A DNA stretch of 34,164 bases. It comes from Comamonas sp. lk. Lineage in GTDB: Bacteria; Pseudomonadota; Gammaproteobacteria; Burkholderiales; Burkholderiaceae_C. The stretch is from contig CAMATX010000020.1 in the NCBI GenBank assembly GCA_945861345.1, positions 1 to 34,164 of the forward strand. The letters are read 5' to 3'. The translations under genes and the position numbers were made by a program. The notes beneath the pieces were generated by a model that worked only from the letters and a program-made list of their open reading frames with translations, was not told the DNA's origin and did not search any database. Of this stretch, positions 33,822 to 34,164 are shown one piece after another (position 1 is the stretch's first letter; each line of letters opens with the position of its first letter).

Positions 33822-33897
33822 GGGACGTTAGCTCAGTTGGTAGAGCAGCGGACTTTTAATCCGTTTGTCGTGGGTTCGACCCCCGCACGTCCCACCA
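33822..33897 (+). tRNA. tRNA-Lys (anticodon UUU)
   Basis: A complete 76-base tRNA with the encoded CCA. The acceptor stem GGGACGT pairs fully with ACGTCCC; the D arm is GCTC-AGTTGGTA-GAGC; the anticodon stem GCGGA/TCCGT closes the loop CTTTTAA, with anticodon TTT at 33855-33857; the T arm is GTGGG-TTCGACC-CCCGC. A tRNA-Lys after tolB-pal-cpoB is also found in E. coli (lysT next to ybgF). Its 3' part, ending in CCACCAG, is a plausible integration site for the element whose integrase starts just downstream. Confidence 0.98.
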
Positions 33898-33914
33898 GAT
33901 TACTTATATAGAAT

Positions 33915-33945
33915 AAGCACTTACAGCGATGTAGGTGCTTTTTTT
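33915..33945 (+). terminator. Intrinsic terminator of tRNA-Lys
   Basis: AAGCACTTAC (33915-33924) pairs with GTAGGTGCTT (33931-33940) through nine Watson-Crick pairs and one G-T wobble, loop AGCGAT, followed directly by five T (33941-33945). Confidence 0.85.
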
Positions 33946-33960
33946 ATGCCCGAAAATCGG

Positions 33961-34019
33961 CTACGCACCGACTACGCACTTTTGCTCTGTTTTTCTTGTC
34001 CAAAACGTGCTGTTCACGT
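33961..34019. repeat. Short repeats between tRNA-Lys terminator and integrase start
   Basis: CTACGCAC occurs at 33961-33968 and again at 33972-33979 (period 11, about one helical turn). ACGTG-CTGTT-CACGT (34005-34019) is a perfect 5-bp inverted repeat with a 5-base loop. Phased short repeats and dyads are common in integrase arm-binding or regulatory regions, but these are short and could arise by chance. Confidence 0.35.
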
Positions 34020-34057
34020 AAGCTACGAGCATCTAAATCCTCAGCTGAAAACGCTGT

Positions 34058-34164
34058 ATGGCAGAGAAAAAAGAAACCACTTTCGTGCTCGTGCCCCATG
34101 CGCTTGTCGTTTTCAAGCGACCACGAAGCATGGTGTGGCAATGTCGCTACAAAGTTGATGCTCG
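34058..34164 (+). CDS. Probable site-specific integrase (tyrosine recombinase), N-terminal fragment
   Basis: The reading frame opens at ATG 34058 and is still open at the window end, giving 35 complete codons. The visible sequence begins MAEKKETTFVLVPHALVVFK and continues with RPRSMVWQCRYKVDA. The stretch VWQCRYKVD (26-34) resembles the arm-binding start of phage and ICE tyrosine integrases, in which a strand of this kind is followed by the core-binding domain. An in-frame TGA at 34046-34048 leaves this ATG as the only sensible start. Position right after tRNA-Lys is the standard place for such an integrase. The catalytic R-H-R-Y residues lie outside the window, so the call rests on 35 residues plus context; an unrelated small protein is possible. 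Confidence 0.62.
   Translation, partial: MAEKKETTFVLVPHALVVFKRPRSMVWQCRYKVDA

Noticed and set aside
33865-34158. 97-codon open frame overlapping the tRNA-Lys 3' half
   Set aside because: It starts inside the tRNA, crosses the terminator and has no recognisable domain; the integrase-like frame at 34058 explains the region better.
1-34164. CRISPR array, insertion sequence or rRNA gene
   Set aside because: No regularly spaced direct repeats, no transposase-like frame and no rRNA sequence were recognised in the window.

Overview
The window looks like a chromosomal segment of a betaproteobacterium of the order Burkholderiales, most likely family Comamonadaceae (Rhodoferax/Polaromonas-like). This rests on high GC with strong G/C third-position bias, the packed block yebC-purD-acyltransferase-hemF-nadD-rsfS-rlmH-maf-rng, a tolB-pal-cpoB-tRNA-Lys order, and a secreted RTX/DUF4214 protein of a type common in this family. 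No marker gene allows a genus call.

Layout. (1) 1-154: 5' end of pdxH on the minus strand. (2) 507-3026: edd and eda, the two Entner-Doudoroff enzymes, behind a 350-bp divergent spacer with a perfect hairpin and a HexR-like palindrome. (3) 3129-4412: a more AT-rich accessory patch with a DUF4160/DUF2442-HTH toxin-antitoxin-like pair and a GNAT acetyltransferase. (4) 4419-9095: a non-pyrrolysine MttB-superfamily methyltransferase and a DgcA/StcD-like flavoprotein on the minus strand, with a divergent GcvA-type LysR regulator. This is a likely methylated-amine or betaine demethylation module. (5) 9155-13823: a small membrane-anchored protein, then a minus-strand group encoding a secreted RTX/Ig-like/DUF4214 protein, a YHYH-domain protein and a periplasmic protein of unknown function. 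(6) 13985-15520: a HerA-like ATPase. (7) 15579-23073: the housekeeping block for purine, haem and NAD synthesis, ribosome maturation and RNase G. (8) 23101-30154: envelope glycan genes (polysaccharide deacetylase, GT4, galE, GT9) converging on an O-antigen ligase-msbA pair. (9) 30313-33770: tolB-pal-cpoB and tcdA. (10) 33822-34164: tRNA-Lys(UUU), its terminator, and the first 35 codons of a probable tyrosine integrase running off the window, which marks the edge of a tRNA-integrated mobile element.

The most interesting parts are the MttB-like/DgcA-like/LysR module, whose flavoprotein lacks one expected iron-sulfur cysteine; the DUF4160/DUF2442-HTH pair, whose operator palindrome fills the promoter spacer and whose message is probably leaderless; the integrase start at tRNA-Lys; and a GalE with substitutions at two substrate-contact positions (179 and 299).
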